Assembly: GCA_964604145.1 (NCBI GenBank) | Contig: CAZRXS010000044.1 | Location: forward strand, 1 to 11,164 | Length of the DNA stretch: 11,164 bases | Source of the DNA: Gudongella sp964604145 | GTDB lineage: Bacteria > Bacillota > Clostridia > Tissierellales > Tissierellaceae | Direction: 5' to 3' | Shown: piece after piece, positions 1 to 6,935 of the stretch | Position numbering within the stretch: position 1 is the first letter of the stretch | How the letters are laid out: each line of letters begins with the position of its first letter | Notes under the pieces: generated by a model | Told to the model about the DNA's origin: nothing | What the model saw: only the letters and a program-made list of their open reading frames with translations | The model's database searches: none | Made by a program: the position numbers and the translations under genes

Positions 1-3
1 TTC

Positions 4-35
4 GGATAGACAGAGTCGTCTATCCCTACATTTTT
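4..35 (+). terminator. Possible terminator hairpin of an upstream gene
   Basis: Bases 4-11 (GGATAGAC) pair perfectly with 18-25 (GTCTATCC), giving an 8-bp stem with a 6-base loop at 12-17. Five T residues follow at 31-35, after a 5-base gap. This fits an intrinsic terminator of a gene left of the window, although the T run does not directly abut the stem as it usually does. It could instead be an unrelated intergenic inverted repeat. No gene end is visible upstream to settle this. Confidence 0.45.
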
Positions 36-43
36 AATCCTTT

Positions 44-95
44 AATTGTGATTTGTGATTTATCAATTGTGAATTGACACACAATTGTGAATTGA
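44..95. repeat. Short tandem palindromic repeats, CAATTGTGAATTG units
   Basis: The 14-mer CAATTGTGAATTGA occurs exactly at 64-77 and again at 82-95, an 18-bp period. A related AATTGTGA lies at 44-51 and a degenerate TTTGTGAT at 52-59. Each full unit is itself an inverted repeat, CAATT-GTG-AATTG. The spacing and symmetry resemble a pair of operator half-turn sites upstream of yibE/F. Short low-complexity repeats of this type may equally be intergenic filler, so the regulatory reading is inference. Confidence 0.6.
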
Positions 96-99
96 ACTC

Positions 100-128
100 T
101 TTACATTCTCTTGTTTTAATATTAAACT
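100..128 (+). promoter_or_regulatory. Weak candidate promoter for yibE/F
   Basis: TTTACA at 100-105 matches a -35 box in 5 of 6 positions. TAAACT at 123-128, after a 17-bp spacer, matches a -10 box in 4 of 6. It lies just downstream of the palindromic repeats and about 45 bp before the TTG start at 171. A perfect TTGACA also occurs at 74-79 inside the repeats but has no acceptable -10 at the right distance. Confidence 0.3.
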
Positions 129-170
129 AAATGAAAGGGTTTTTGGTGTTTTATTTGAAAGGGGTATAAA

Positions 171-1316
171 TTGAAAAAGATACTAGCGTTAATAATGATA
201 TTGTTAATCTTTGCCATTAATGGGCTGGCTTTTAGCCAAGAGATGGATATAGAGGAGGATTTAGAGTTTGAGAACTTTATAGTAAGAGGAACCGTTTTAG
301 AAGCTTCAGAGATAATAGATGGTGAAAATGACTTTTTTTCTATCCAAAAGGTCAAGCTTAGAATTGACAGTGGAGAGAGAAAAGGAACTGAAATATCTAT
401 TGAAAATACTATAACAGACCAAGCTAACTATGATATAATAGTAAAGCAAGGACAAAAGGTTTCTATTGTGCTTGAGGAGTACCAAGACGGGACATTCAAG
501 GTATATATTGCCGATTATTATCGCATTAACAGTCTGATATATATAATTTTAGCATTTATAATTCTGGTTGTGGTGGTAGGAAAATGGAAGGGGATTAAAT
601 CTCTTATATCACTTGCTGTGACAATAGGGACGATTCTTTTTATAATGCTGCCACTAATCTTAAAGGGAATAAATCCAATTTTAGCTAGTGTAATTACAGC
701 AGTATTTGTAACGGTAATCACTATATTTTTGGTTGGTGGAATTAACAATAAAACAATTGCAGCAATAATGGGGACATCTTTTGGTGTTATCAGTGCAGGG
801 ATTATTGCCTATATTTTTAGTAACACCGCCCATTTAACAGGTTTATCTGCAGAAGAGTCAATGATGCTTTTATATATACCCCAGGGGATCCAATTTAATT
901 TTAGGCATCTCTTGTTTGCAGGTATAATTATGGGAGCCTTGGGAGCCGCTATGGATGTCGGTATATCTATATCTTCAAGTATTCATGAAATTCACAATGC
1001 GAATCCAGAGCTTTCAAAGATTAGACTATTTAAATCAGGCATGAATGTTGGCAGGGACATTATGGGCACTATGATAAATACATTAATTTTAGCTTATGTT
1101 GGGACATCCATTCCCATACTCCTAGTTTTTATGGCCTATAATACCGAGTTAAATAAGGTATTTAACCTAGATATCATAGCAACAGAGGTAGTTAGATCTT
1201 TATCTGGAAGTATTGGTCTTATCTTAACAATCCCAATAACAGCTTTGATAGCAAGTAATTTAATTAAGGGCAATAAGAGTGTAAAAGATAAAAAAAGTGA
1301 AGAGGTGAGAAATTGA
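171..1316 (+). CDS. YibE/F family membrane protein
   Basis: This is a predicted integral membrane protein of the YibE/F-like family (Pfam YibE_F), whose transported substrate or reaction is not established. Residues 1-22 form a signal peptide-like segment (two Lys, then a hydrophobic stretch ending AFS-QE). Residues 23-118 look like an extracytoplasmic beta-rich domain. About seven membrane segments follow near 120-138, 142-165, 167-190, 195-217, 245-267, 298-321 and 340-365. The stretch around 255-275 (GALGAAMDVGIS) is the characteristic conserved part of the family. The 381-residue length is normal. The start is TTG at 171 because AAAGGGG at 158-164 gives good spacing and the signal peptide begins there. 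The stop codon overlaps the TTG start of the selenoprotein-like gene at 1313, which suggests translational coupling. The C-terminus is Lys/Glu-rich and likely cytoplasmic. Confidence 0.85.
   Translation: MKKILALIMILLIFAINGLAFSQEMDIEEDLEFENFIVRGTVLEASEIIDGENDFFSIQKVKLRIDSGERKGTEISIENTITDQANYDIIVKQGQKVSIVLEEYQDGTFKVYIADYYRINSLIYIILAFIILVVVVGKWKGIKSLISLAVTIGTILFIMLPLILKGINPILASVITAVFVTVITIFLVGGINNKTIAAIMGTSFGVISAGIIAYIFSNTAHLTGLSAEESMMLLYIPQGIQFNFRHLLFAGIIMGALGAAMDVGISISSSIHEIHNANPELSKIRLFKSGMNVGRDIMGTMINTLILAYVGTSIPILLVFMAYNTELNKVFNLDIIATEVVRSLSGSIGLILTIPITALIASNLIKGNKSVKDKKSEEVRN
1303..1309 (+). promoter_or_regulatory. Ribosome binding site that sets the TTG start at 1313
   Basis: AGGTGAG at 1303-1309 lies inside the last codons of yibE/F. 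It is 3-4 bases before a TTG whose last two bases are shared with the yibE/F TGA stop (TTGA at 1313-1316). The spacing is a little short, but there is no other start with a Shine-Dalgarno sequence in this frame. Confidence 0.55.
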
Positions 1317-1600
1317 ATTTAAATTTGTCAAAAGATGCAAACGAGTATATAATAGAAAAGTCAAGTGGGGAAAATTCGCTTACTATAGAACTAATTGATA
1401 TAAGATCGGGCTGATGCGCTGTTAAAAAACTATCTGTTGAGATAGGAGAGCCTGAGCAAAAACAAGAATATATTGCTTTAAAAGACAAGGATGTAACAGT
1501 TTATTTAGATAAAGACATAAGTGTACGAAAAGATTCAGTAAATGTTTATTTATCTAAATTTCTAGGCAAGAGTTTAAAAGTGAAGGGAATAAGTTACTAG
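1313..1600 (+). CDS. HesB/IscA-like selenoprotein with a Sec-Cys pair (UGA read-through)
   Basis: Reading from TTG 1313 to TAG 1598-1600 gives 95 residues if the single in-frame TGA at 1412-1414 is selenocysteine (residue 34), followed at once by Cys35 (1415-1417). The translation begins MNLNLSKDANEYI, contains IRSGUCAVKK, and ends with a DVTVYLDKDISVRKD-like segment and FLGKSLKVKGISY. This follows the layout of a HesB/IscA-type domain: an N-terminal LS-DA-EYI helix, a beta strand leading to the first conserved Cys (SGC in IscA, SGU here), then the V-VYLD strand. The C-terminal CxC motif of true Fe-S carriers is absent, so it is probably not a standard A-type scaffold. It resembles the group I recall being annotated as CC/Se-motif or HesB-like selenoproteins. 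No ATG or Shine-Dalgarno-preceded start lies after the TGA, so the second half cannot easily be a separate gene. The function is unknown and a redox or metal/sulfur role is inference. A pseudogene with a nonsense mutation is the alternative. Confidence 0.8.
1412..1458 (+). promoter_or_regulatory. SECIS-like hairpin after the in-frame UGA
   Basis: CTATCT at 1430-1435 pairs perfectly with AGATAG at 1440-1445 around the tetraloop GTTG (1436-1439), which starts with G. The loop G lies 21 bases after the TGA, inside the roughly 16-37 base window I recall for bacterial SECIS elements. Weaker outer pairing is possible between GCT (1418-1420) and AGC (1449-1451), and between TGC (1415-1417) and GCA (1456-1458). 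It would recruit SelB with Sec-tRNA. No clear bulged U is visible on the 5' side of the stem, so the match is structural rather than to the E. coli fdhF consensus. Confidence 0.6.
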
Positions 1601-1672
1601 GTAAAAGAGTTTAATTTTTCAAGTAAAGGGTATTAAATATTAGTTAAAATAAGAAAATAGGAGGGATCCGAT

Positions 1673-2329
1673 ATGAGCGATAAAAGACTATTGGCTAGTC
1701 AGAGGGATGAAATCGGGAAAAATAGGGTAAAATACATTAGAAAAGAAAAAATGGTACCAGGTGTAGTTTATAGTAAGGGTGTAGATACAAAACAACTTAA
1801 AGTTGATTCTATAGACTTTGGAAAACTATTTAGAATAGTTGGAACATCTTCAATAATGGAATTGGATTTAGATGGAGAAATAGTTCCAGTAATAGTAAAG
1901 CAAGTACAAAGGCATCCAGTTAAGGGAGATGTAGTTCATATAGATTTCCAAAGAATTGATATGAAACAAAAACTTAAGATTACAGTACCTGTATACTTAT
2001 TAAACAGGGATAGTATTAAATTGCAACCATCAGTTTTGATGCAAATGCTAGATGAAATTGAAATTGAATGTCTACCAGGTGATATTCCAGAGAGAGTTGG
2101 AATAGATGTTTCAAATATGGACTTTACAACCCCATTATTTGTTAAAGATTTAGAAATTGTTGATGATGAGGATGTTGAAATCTTAACTGATTTAGAATCC
2201 ATTATATGTACATTAAATGAGCCTATGGAAGAAGAAGAGGAAGAAGAAATAGAAGAAGAAGAAATTGATGAGTCAGCAGAAGTACCAGTAATTGGTGAAG
2301 AAGATGAAGAAGAAGAGGATAATGAGTAA
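1673..2329 (+). CDS. rplY: 50S ribosomal protein L25, Ctc/TL5 long form
   Basis: L25 binds 5S rRNA in the large ribosomal subunit; the long bacterial form is the general stress protein Ctc/TL5. Residues 1-95 form the 5S-binding domain, with the conserved HPVKGDVVHIDFQRI stretch at 81-95. Residues 100-183 form the C-terminal beta domain (VPVYLLN, CLPGDIPE, LEI-DD-DVEIL). The tail from 186 to 218 is almost entirely Glu/Asp, a feature often seen in this family but long here. The 218-residue length fits the long form. ATG at 1673 is preceded by AGGAGGG at 1659-1665. The gene is followed directly by a strong terminator, so it is probably its own transcription unit or the end of one. No convincing promoter is visible in 1601-1658. 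Confidence 0.95.
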   Translation: MSDKRLLASQRDEIGKNRVKYIRKEKMVPGVVYSKGVDTKQLKVDSIDFGKLFRIVGTSSIMELDLDGEIVPVIVKQVQRHPVKGDVVHIDFQRIDMKQKLKITVPVYLLNRDSIKLQPSVLMQMLDEIEIECLPGDIPERVGIDVSNMDFTTPLFVKDLEIVDDEDVEILTDLESIICTLNEPMEEEEEEEIEEEEIDESAEVPVIGEEDEEEEDNE

Positions 2330-2365
2330 AAAATAAAAGGCAGATTTTTTCTGCCTTTTATTTTT
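2330..2365 (+). terminator. Rho-independent terminator after rplY
   Basis: AAATAAAAGGCAG at 2331-2343 pairs with CTGCCTTTTATTT at 2351-2363, a 13-bp uninterrupted stem with a GC core. The loop is ATTTTTT at 2344-2350, and T residues run on to 2365. It begins one base after the rplY stop codon. The A-rich left arm means it may also work, less well, on the opposite strand. Confidence 0.9.
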
Positions 2366-2383
2366 ATCAGAAAGGAGATCCAT

Positions 2384-3790
2384 ATGGGGAAAATACTATC
2401 TGCTTATTTAGCACCACACCCACCTATTATTATAAAAGAAATTGGTAGGGGGGAAGAATTAAAGACGAAAGCTACTATTTCTGGAATGGATTCTATTGGG
2501 ATGGATATCAAAGAAAAAGCTCCAGATACTATTATAATAATAACACCTCACGGGCCAATGTTTTCAGATGCAAATTCAATTCTTTTAGAAGAGTCTTTAA
2601 AGGGAGATTTCGGTCAATTTGGCCATAGCAAATTAAGTTATAGATTCCACAATGACTTAAGCTTAAGCTACGAGATTACTAAAAACAGCTTGGAAGCGGG
2701 AATCAATTTAGCTCAGATGACTAAAGAGATGTATAAGAGATATGGAATCCAAGATAAACTAGATCATGGAGTACTTGTACCTCTCCATTTTGTAGATAGA
2801 TTTTACAGTAAATTTGATCTGGTACCAATAACATATGGCCTACTATCTCCAAAAGAACTCTATAGATTTGGTCGAATAATAAATAAATCAATTAAGGCAC
2901 AAAAGAAGAATGTGTCAATTATTGCAAGCGGGGACCTTTCTCATAAACTCCTAGATAGTGGTCCATATAGCTATGTAAAAGAGGGTCCAGAATTTGATAA
3001 AAAGCTAGTCAATATCCTAAGAGAAGGAGATCTTTCTAAGATTGTAACCTTTGATTTAGACTTGGCTGAAAAAGCAGGAGAATGTGGACTAAGGTCATTG
3101 ATGATTCTTGCTGGAGTTTTAAGCGATTATAAAATAGAGTCTGATGTGCTCTCATATGAAGGGCCATTTGGAGTTGGTTATGCAACGGCTATCTTTAATA
3201 TTTTAGGAGAAGAAGCTAAAGATTATATTGAAGATATTGAAAAAGACCAGAAAAACAAGATAGATAAGATTAAAAGCAAAGAGAGCCCCTATGTAAAACT
3301 TGCAAGAAGTAGCTTAAGCCATTTTTTAAAGTATGGAAAATATCTGGAGATACCAGAAGATATTGACCCAGAATTTTTAAGTATCAAAAAACCTGTTTTT
3401 GTAACTTTGAAAAAAAATGGTGCCTTAAGGGGTTGTATTGGTTCAACCAGTTCTAGGGAAGAAAACCTTGCAATGGAAATAATTAAGTATGCTGTAGAGG
3501 CTGGCTTAAAGGATCCAAGATTCCCTGAAGTGACATTAGATGAACTCCAAGATATTACTTTTTCTGTGGATATTTTAGAGAAGCCGGAACCTATAGATTC
3601 AATGGATAGTTTAGACCCCCAAGAATTTGGGGTAATAGTAACAAAAGGACACAAAAAAGGCTTGCTACTTCCAAGGCTTGAAGGTGTGAATACAAAAGAA
3701 GAACAAGTAAGAATTGCATTAAATAAAGCAGGCATTGAAAAGGCAGAAGATTTTAAAATGGAGAGATTTAGGGTAACTAGACATTATTAG
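2384..3790 (+). CDS. Fused AmmeMemoRadiSam proteins B and A (Memo-like plus AMMECR1-like)
   Basis: This 468-residue protein joins two parts of the AmmeMemoRadiSam system, a widespread set of unknown biochemical role. Residues 1-275 are a Memo / class III extradiol dioxygenase-like domain, with candidate metal ligands His12 (APHPP), His56 (TPHGP), His128 (LDHG) and His187 (GDLSH). A charged, Lys-rich linker spans about 276-300. Residues 302-468 are an AMMECR1 domain, with the hallmark LRGCIGS at 348-354 and GLKDPRFPEVTLDEL at 374-388. ATG 2384 follows AAAGGAG at 2371-2377. It begins after the rplY terminator and ends 11 bases before the radical SAM gene, so the two are surely an operon. Fusion of A and B is known in this system. 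Because the dioxygenase-like fold has no proven substrate, no reaction is assigned. Confidence 0.92.
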   Translation: MGKILSAYLAPHPPIIIKEIGRGEELKTKATISGMDSIGMDIKEKAPDTIIIITPHGPMFSDANSILLEESLKGDFGQFGHSKLSYRFHNDLSLSYEITKNSLEAGINLAQMTKEMYKRYGIQDKLDHGVLVPLHFVDRFYSKFDLVPITYGLLSPKELYRFGRIINKSIKAQKKNVSIIASGDLSHKLLDSGPYSYVKEGPEFDKKLVNILREGDLSKIVTFDLDLAEKAGECGLRSLMILAGVLSDYKIESDVLSYEGPFGVGYATAIFNILGEEAKDYIEDIEKDQKNKIDKIKSKESPYVKLARSSLSHFLKYGKYLEIPEDIDPEFLSIKKPVFVTLKKNGALRGCIGSTSSREENLAMEIIKYAVEAGLKDPRFPEVTLDELQDITFSVDILEKPEPIDSMDSLDPQEFGVIVTKGHKKGLLLPRLEGVNTKEEQVRIALNKAGIEKAEDFKMERFRVTRHY

Positions 3791-3801
3791 GAGTTGATAT
3801 T

Positions 3802-4776
3802 ATGTTAGAGGCTTGGTATTACGAAAAAGAAGATGATTATACTCATTGTTTTTTATGCCCGCATAATTGTAAAATAGGAGAAGGAAAGACTGGCATATGC
3901 AAGGTTAGAAAAAATATCAAAGGAAAGCTTTATACGCTTAATTATGAAACTATGACATCCTATGGTTATGATCCAATTGAAAAAAAACCCTTGTACCACT
4001 TTTATCCATCTGAAAATATATTTTCATTTGGAACATTTGGCTGTAATTTTAATTGCGATTTTTGCCAAAATATTTCAATAGTGGAGAATGTTGATATGTT
4101 TATAAGCATAAAAATTGATGATATTTTGGAATCTGGCCAAGCAAGAGATTCAATAGGCATTGCCTATACTTACAATGAGCCCACAATATTTTATGAATTT
4201 ATGTACAATATTGCAAAACAAGCCAAGGAAAGAGGACTTAAAAATGTAATGGTAACTAATGGGTATATTGGCCAGGAAGCACTTAAGGATATACTTCCTT
4301 TTATTGATGCTATGAATATTGACTTAAAATCAATGGAAGACAGCTACTACAAGAGATTTTGTGGAGGAGGTTTAAAGCCAGTTTTAGAAACTATTAAAAC
4401 AGCCTATAATAAAACCCATATTGAGATAACTACACTGGTTATAGATGGCGAAAATTCAGATGAAGATGAGATCTACAACTTGTCAAAGTTTATTTCACAA
4501 ATAAGTCCAGATATCCCCCTACACCTTAGCAAATACCATCCTAGCAATAGAATGACCAATCCTCCTACAAAGACAGAAACACTTATTAATTTAAAAAATA
4601 TAGCTAAAAAAAATCTTAATTATGTGTATATTGGAAATGTATGGGGAGTAGATAACAATACTTACTGTCCAAATTGTAAGAACCTTTTAATTAAAAGATC
4701 TTCTGGGATAGAACTCTTAGGCTTAGATGGGAAGCATTGTAACAACTGTGGTACAAAAATAAAAATTATATATTAA
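3802..4776 (+). CDS. AmmeMemoRadiSam system radical SAM enzyme
   Basis: This is a radical S-adenosylmethionine enzyme related to the pyruvate formate-lyase activating enzyme family. The [4Fe-4S] motif CxxxCxxC is at Cys81, Cys85 and Cys88 (GCNFNCDFC). An N-terminal Cys set at 16, 19, 23 and 33 resembles a further metal site. A C-terminal pair of Cys pairs, 289/292 and 313/316, forms a zinc-ribbon-like or rubredoxin-like end. YNEPTIFYEF (124-133), GYIGQEA (154-160) and MNIDLKS (171-177) are typical of the family. At 324 residues it has the expected length. AGGAG at 3789-3793 overlaps the stop of the upstream Memo/AMMECR1 gene, so the two are translated from one message. The substrate is unknown. 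Cytoplasmic. Confidence 0.92.
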   Translation: MLEAWYYEKEDDYTHCFLCPHNCKIGEGKTGICKVRKNIKGKLYTLNYETMTSYGYDPIEKKPLYHFYPSENIFSFGTFGCNFNCDFCQNISIVENVDMFISIKIDDILESGQARDSIGIAYTYNEPTIFYEFMYNIAKQAKERGLKNVMVTNGYIGQEALKDILPFIDAMNIDLKSMEDSYYKRFCGGGLKPVLETIKTAYNKTHIEITTLVIDGENSDEDEIYNLSKFISQISPDIPLHLSKYHPSNRMTNPPTKTETLINLKNIAKKNLNYVYIGNVWGVDNNTYCPNCKNLLIKRSSGIELLGLDGKHCNNCGTKIKIIY

Positions 4777-4806
4777 TCGTAAGATTTATAAACAATAAAA
4801 TAATTA

Positions 4807-4835
4807 TTTATTTGTATAATAAATTAAGTTATAAT
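4807..4835 (+). promoter_or_regulatory. Candidate promoter before the decarboxylase gene
   Basis: The 102-base gap at 4777-4878 is almost pure A/T and holds no gene. A perfect TATAAT lies at 4830-4835, with a poor -35 (TTTATT, 4807-4812) 17 bp upstream. A second TATAAT occurs at 4815-4820. Such boxes arise easily by chance in AT-rich DNA, but this is the longest gap ahead of the tmk block and a promoter is expected here. Confidence 0.4.
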
Positions 4836-4878
4836 AATTTTGCATTTATAGAATAAAGAAGGAGAATTATAAGTTATT

Positions 4879-6291
4879 ATGAAGACACCAGTATTTGAAG
4901 CATTAAAAAAACTAAAGGAAGAAAACAGTGTATCCTTTCATATGCCTGGACATAAGGGTAAGGAAACTTTAATCCACTGGGGAGAGTATATGCCCTATGT
5001 TGACACTACAGAATTAGAAGGCCTAGATAATCTTCTTGAACCAAGAGGAATTATTGAAGAGTCGCAAAAAAATACCGCTAGAGTATTTGGAGCCAAAGCG
5101 AGTTTATATGGAGTAAATGGCTCTACAGGGAGTATCTATATTGCACTTGCAAGCATAACAAAACCAGGAGATAAAGTCCTAATCCAGAGAAATTGCCATA
5201 AGGCTGTTTACAATGCTTTGATTTTAAATAGACTTCAACCAGTTTATATCTATCCAAATTACAATGAAAACTACAATGTTTTAACAGGGCTTTTTCCAGA
5301 GGATATTGACACAGCACTGACAGAAAACCCCGAGATAAAAGCTGTGCTAATAACTTATCCAAACTATTATGGTGTATGTTCAGATATAAAAAAGATAACA
5401 GGGATAGTTCACAAGCACGGCAAGGTATTAATGGTAGATGAAGCTCATGGCTCTCATATGACTTTTTCGGATAAATTGCCAATTTCAGCAATAGAAGCTG
5501 GAGCAGATATTGTAATTCACAGCACTCACAAGACCCTTCCTAGCTTAACACAAACATCTATAATTCACATTGGCACTGATAGAATAGATTTAAATAAACT
5601 AAGAGATAGGTACCAGCTTTATACTACAACCAGTCCATCGTATTTATTTACTCTTTCAAATGAGCTTGCAGTAGCATATATGGACGGTGAAGGCAGAGAG
5701 CGACTAGATTGGAGCATAGAGCTAGTAAATAAAACAATTGATAGATTAAATAAAATTCCAAGAGTTGAAGTTTTTACTGGAGATACAGAGGATACTAGTA
5801 TTTATGCAAAGGACAACACAAAGATATTAATAAATATAGATGGAGTAAGAGGCTCTAAGGTTAAAAAACTATTAAGAACTGATTATAATATTAGATTAGA
5901 GATGGCAGATTTTTATTATGCGCTTATTTTAACAAGCCTTATGAATGATAAAGAAGAGTTTGAAAGGCTTATCAAAGCGATTTCAGATATAGCGGCTAAG
6001 ACCCCATATGAAGAAATAAATTGGGTTAATGTAAATATGCCAAGCCCTAAAATTATTACAAGTCTATCAAAAGCATACTATAGTAAAAAAGAACAAGTCT
6101 TATTAAAAGATGCAATAGGAAGAGTTTCCGCAGCACCTATAATACCTTACCCCCCAGGGATACCATTAATAGTACCAGGAGAAGAGATTACTCGTGAAAT
6201 TTATGACCATGTTTTATTCTTAATGGATAATGGTATAGAAATAGTTGGTTTAATGGGTTATAATAAGGATTATGTGGTAGTCACAGAATAA
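4879..6291 (+). CDS. PLP-dependent Orn/Lys/Arg decarboxylase, YaaO type
   Basis: This is a fold-type I pyridoxal phosphate decarboxylase of basic amino acids, probably making cadaverine, putrescine or agmatine in the cytoplasm. Visible features are the N-terminal FHMPGHKG (20-27), the cofactor phosphate-binding NGSTGSI (80-86), the PLP-stacking His107, VDEAHGSH with Asp187 (186-193), and the Schiff-base Lys218 in STHKTLP. The C-terminal domain has PYPPGIPL-PGE. The 470-residue length fits the short Gram-positive form without the N-terminal wing domain of the E. coli inducible enzymes. AAGGAG at 4858-4863 sits rather far from ATG 4879, but FHMPGHKG is at the expected distance from this start. 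The homologue yaaO lies next to tmk in Bacillus subtilis, so position supports the call. The preferred substrate cannot be told from the sequence. Confidence 0.9.
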   Translation: MKTPVFEALKKLKEENSVSFHMPGHKGKETLIHWGEYMPYVDTTELEGLDNLLEPRGIIEESQKNTARVFGAKASLYGVNGSTGSIYIALASITKPGDKVLIQRNCHKAVYNALILNRLQPVYIYPNYNENYNVLTGLFPEDIDTALTENPEIKAVLITYPNYYGVCSDIKKITGIVHKHGKVLMVDEAHGSHMTFSDKLPISAIEAGADIVIHSTHKTLPSLTQTSIIHIGTDRIDLNKLRDRYQLYTTTSPSYLFTLSNELAVAYMDGEGRERLDWSIELVNKTIDRLNKIPRVEVFTGDTEDTSIYAKDNTKILINIDGVRGSKVKKLLRTDYNIRLEMADFYYALILTSLMNDKEEFERLIKAISDIAAKTPYEEINWVNVNMPSPKIITSLSKAYYSKKEQVLLKDAIGRVSAAPIIPYPPGIPLIVPGEEITREIYDHVLFLMDNGIEIVGLMGYNKDYVVVTE

Positions 6292-6304
6292 GGAGTGAAT
6301 TTTT

Positions 6305-6922
6305 ATGAAAGGAAAATTTATTACCCTTGAGGGGCCGGATGGTTCTGGTAAGTCGACAATGATTAATTTAATTGGCCAATATCTCAAAGAGAGAGAACTT
6401 CCACATATTTTAACAAGAGAGCCAGGTGGAACCAAAATTGGAGAGGATATAAGAAAAATAATTATTAATGTCGATAATAAAAACATGGGTCCAGAAGCAG
6501 AAGCTCTTTTATTTGCAGCAGCTCGTTCACAGCATGTACATGAGAAGATTATGCCCGCTCTAGAAAAGGGTAAAGTTGTAGTATGTGACAGGTTTTTATT
6601 ATCTAGCCTTGCCTATCAAGGAGTTGGCAGGAATTTGGGTATAGATAATGTAAAGGCCATAAATGATTTTGGACTAAGAGGAATTGTTCCAGATTTAATA
6701 CTTTTCTTTCATGTCGATCCAGAAGTTACACTCCTTAGAAAGACAAAAGAAGGTGGAGATAGGCTGGAAGAGGAAGGTTATTTATTCCATAAGGATGTTT
6801 ATAGTGGATATATTTCACTTTTAGAAAGATATCCAGATAATATTGTAATGATTGATGCTACAAAGGGAATTGAAGAAGTTTATACTCAAACTATAAAAGC
6901 AATAGGGGAATTATTAAAATAG
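6305..6922 (+). CDS. tmk: Thymidylate kinase
   Basis: Thymidylate kinase phosphorylates dTMP to dTDP with ATP, a necessary step to dTTP for DNA synthesis. The P-loop GPDGSGKS is at 10-17, TREPGGT at 37-43, and the DR motif at Asp95-Arg96 (CDRFLLSSLAYQG). The LID region, RKTKEGGDRLEEEG, is at 145-158. The 205-residue length is standard. ATG 6305 follows AAGGAGTG, which overlaps the end of the decarboxylase gene 13 bases upstream. The next gene starts 13 bases downstream, so the block is one operon. Nothing in the protein departs from the family. Confidence 0.97.
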   Translation: MKGKFITLEGPDGSGKSTMINLIGQYLKERELPHILTREPGGTKIGEDIRKIIINVDNKNMGPEAEALLFAAARSQHVHEKIMPALEKGKVVVCDRFLLSSLAYQGVGRNLGIDNVKAINDFGLRGIVPDLILFFHVDPEVTLLRKTKEGGDRLEEEGYLFHKDVYSGYISLLERYPDNIVMIDATKGIEEVYTQTIKAIGELLK

Positions 6923-6935
6923 GGGAGGTGTTAAG

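Noticed and set aside
1..170. CRISPR array or mobile-element end suggested by the repeated CAATTGTGAATTG units
   Set aside because: There are only two exact copies with an 18-bp period and no spacer of normal length, no transposase, and no target duplication.
1382..1414. The TGA as a real stop, giving a 33-residue peptide or a nonsense pseudogene
   Set aside because: The frame stays open and family-like for 61 further codons, a hairpin lies at SECIS distance, and there is no usable start after the TGA. Kept only as the alternative reading.
3289..3735. A 148-codon minus-strand open frame opposite the AMMECR1 domain
   Set aside because: Its translation is Ser/Phe-rich with no recognisable motif, there is no ribosome binding site, and the + strand gene is clearly real.
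4807..4823. TTTATT/AATAAA inverted repeat as a terminator after the radical SAM gene
   Set aside because: It is only six A-T pairs with no following T run, as expected by chance in such AT-rich DNA.
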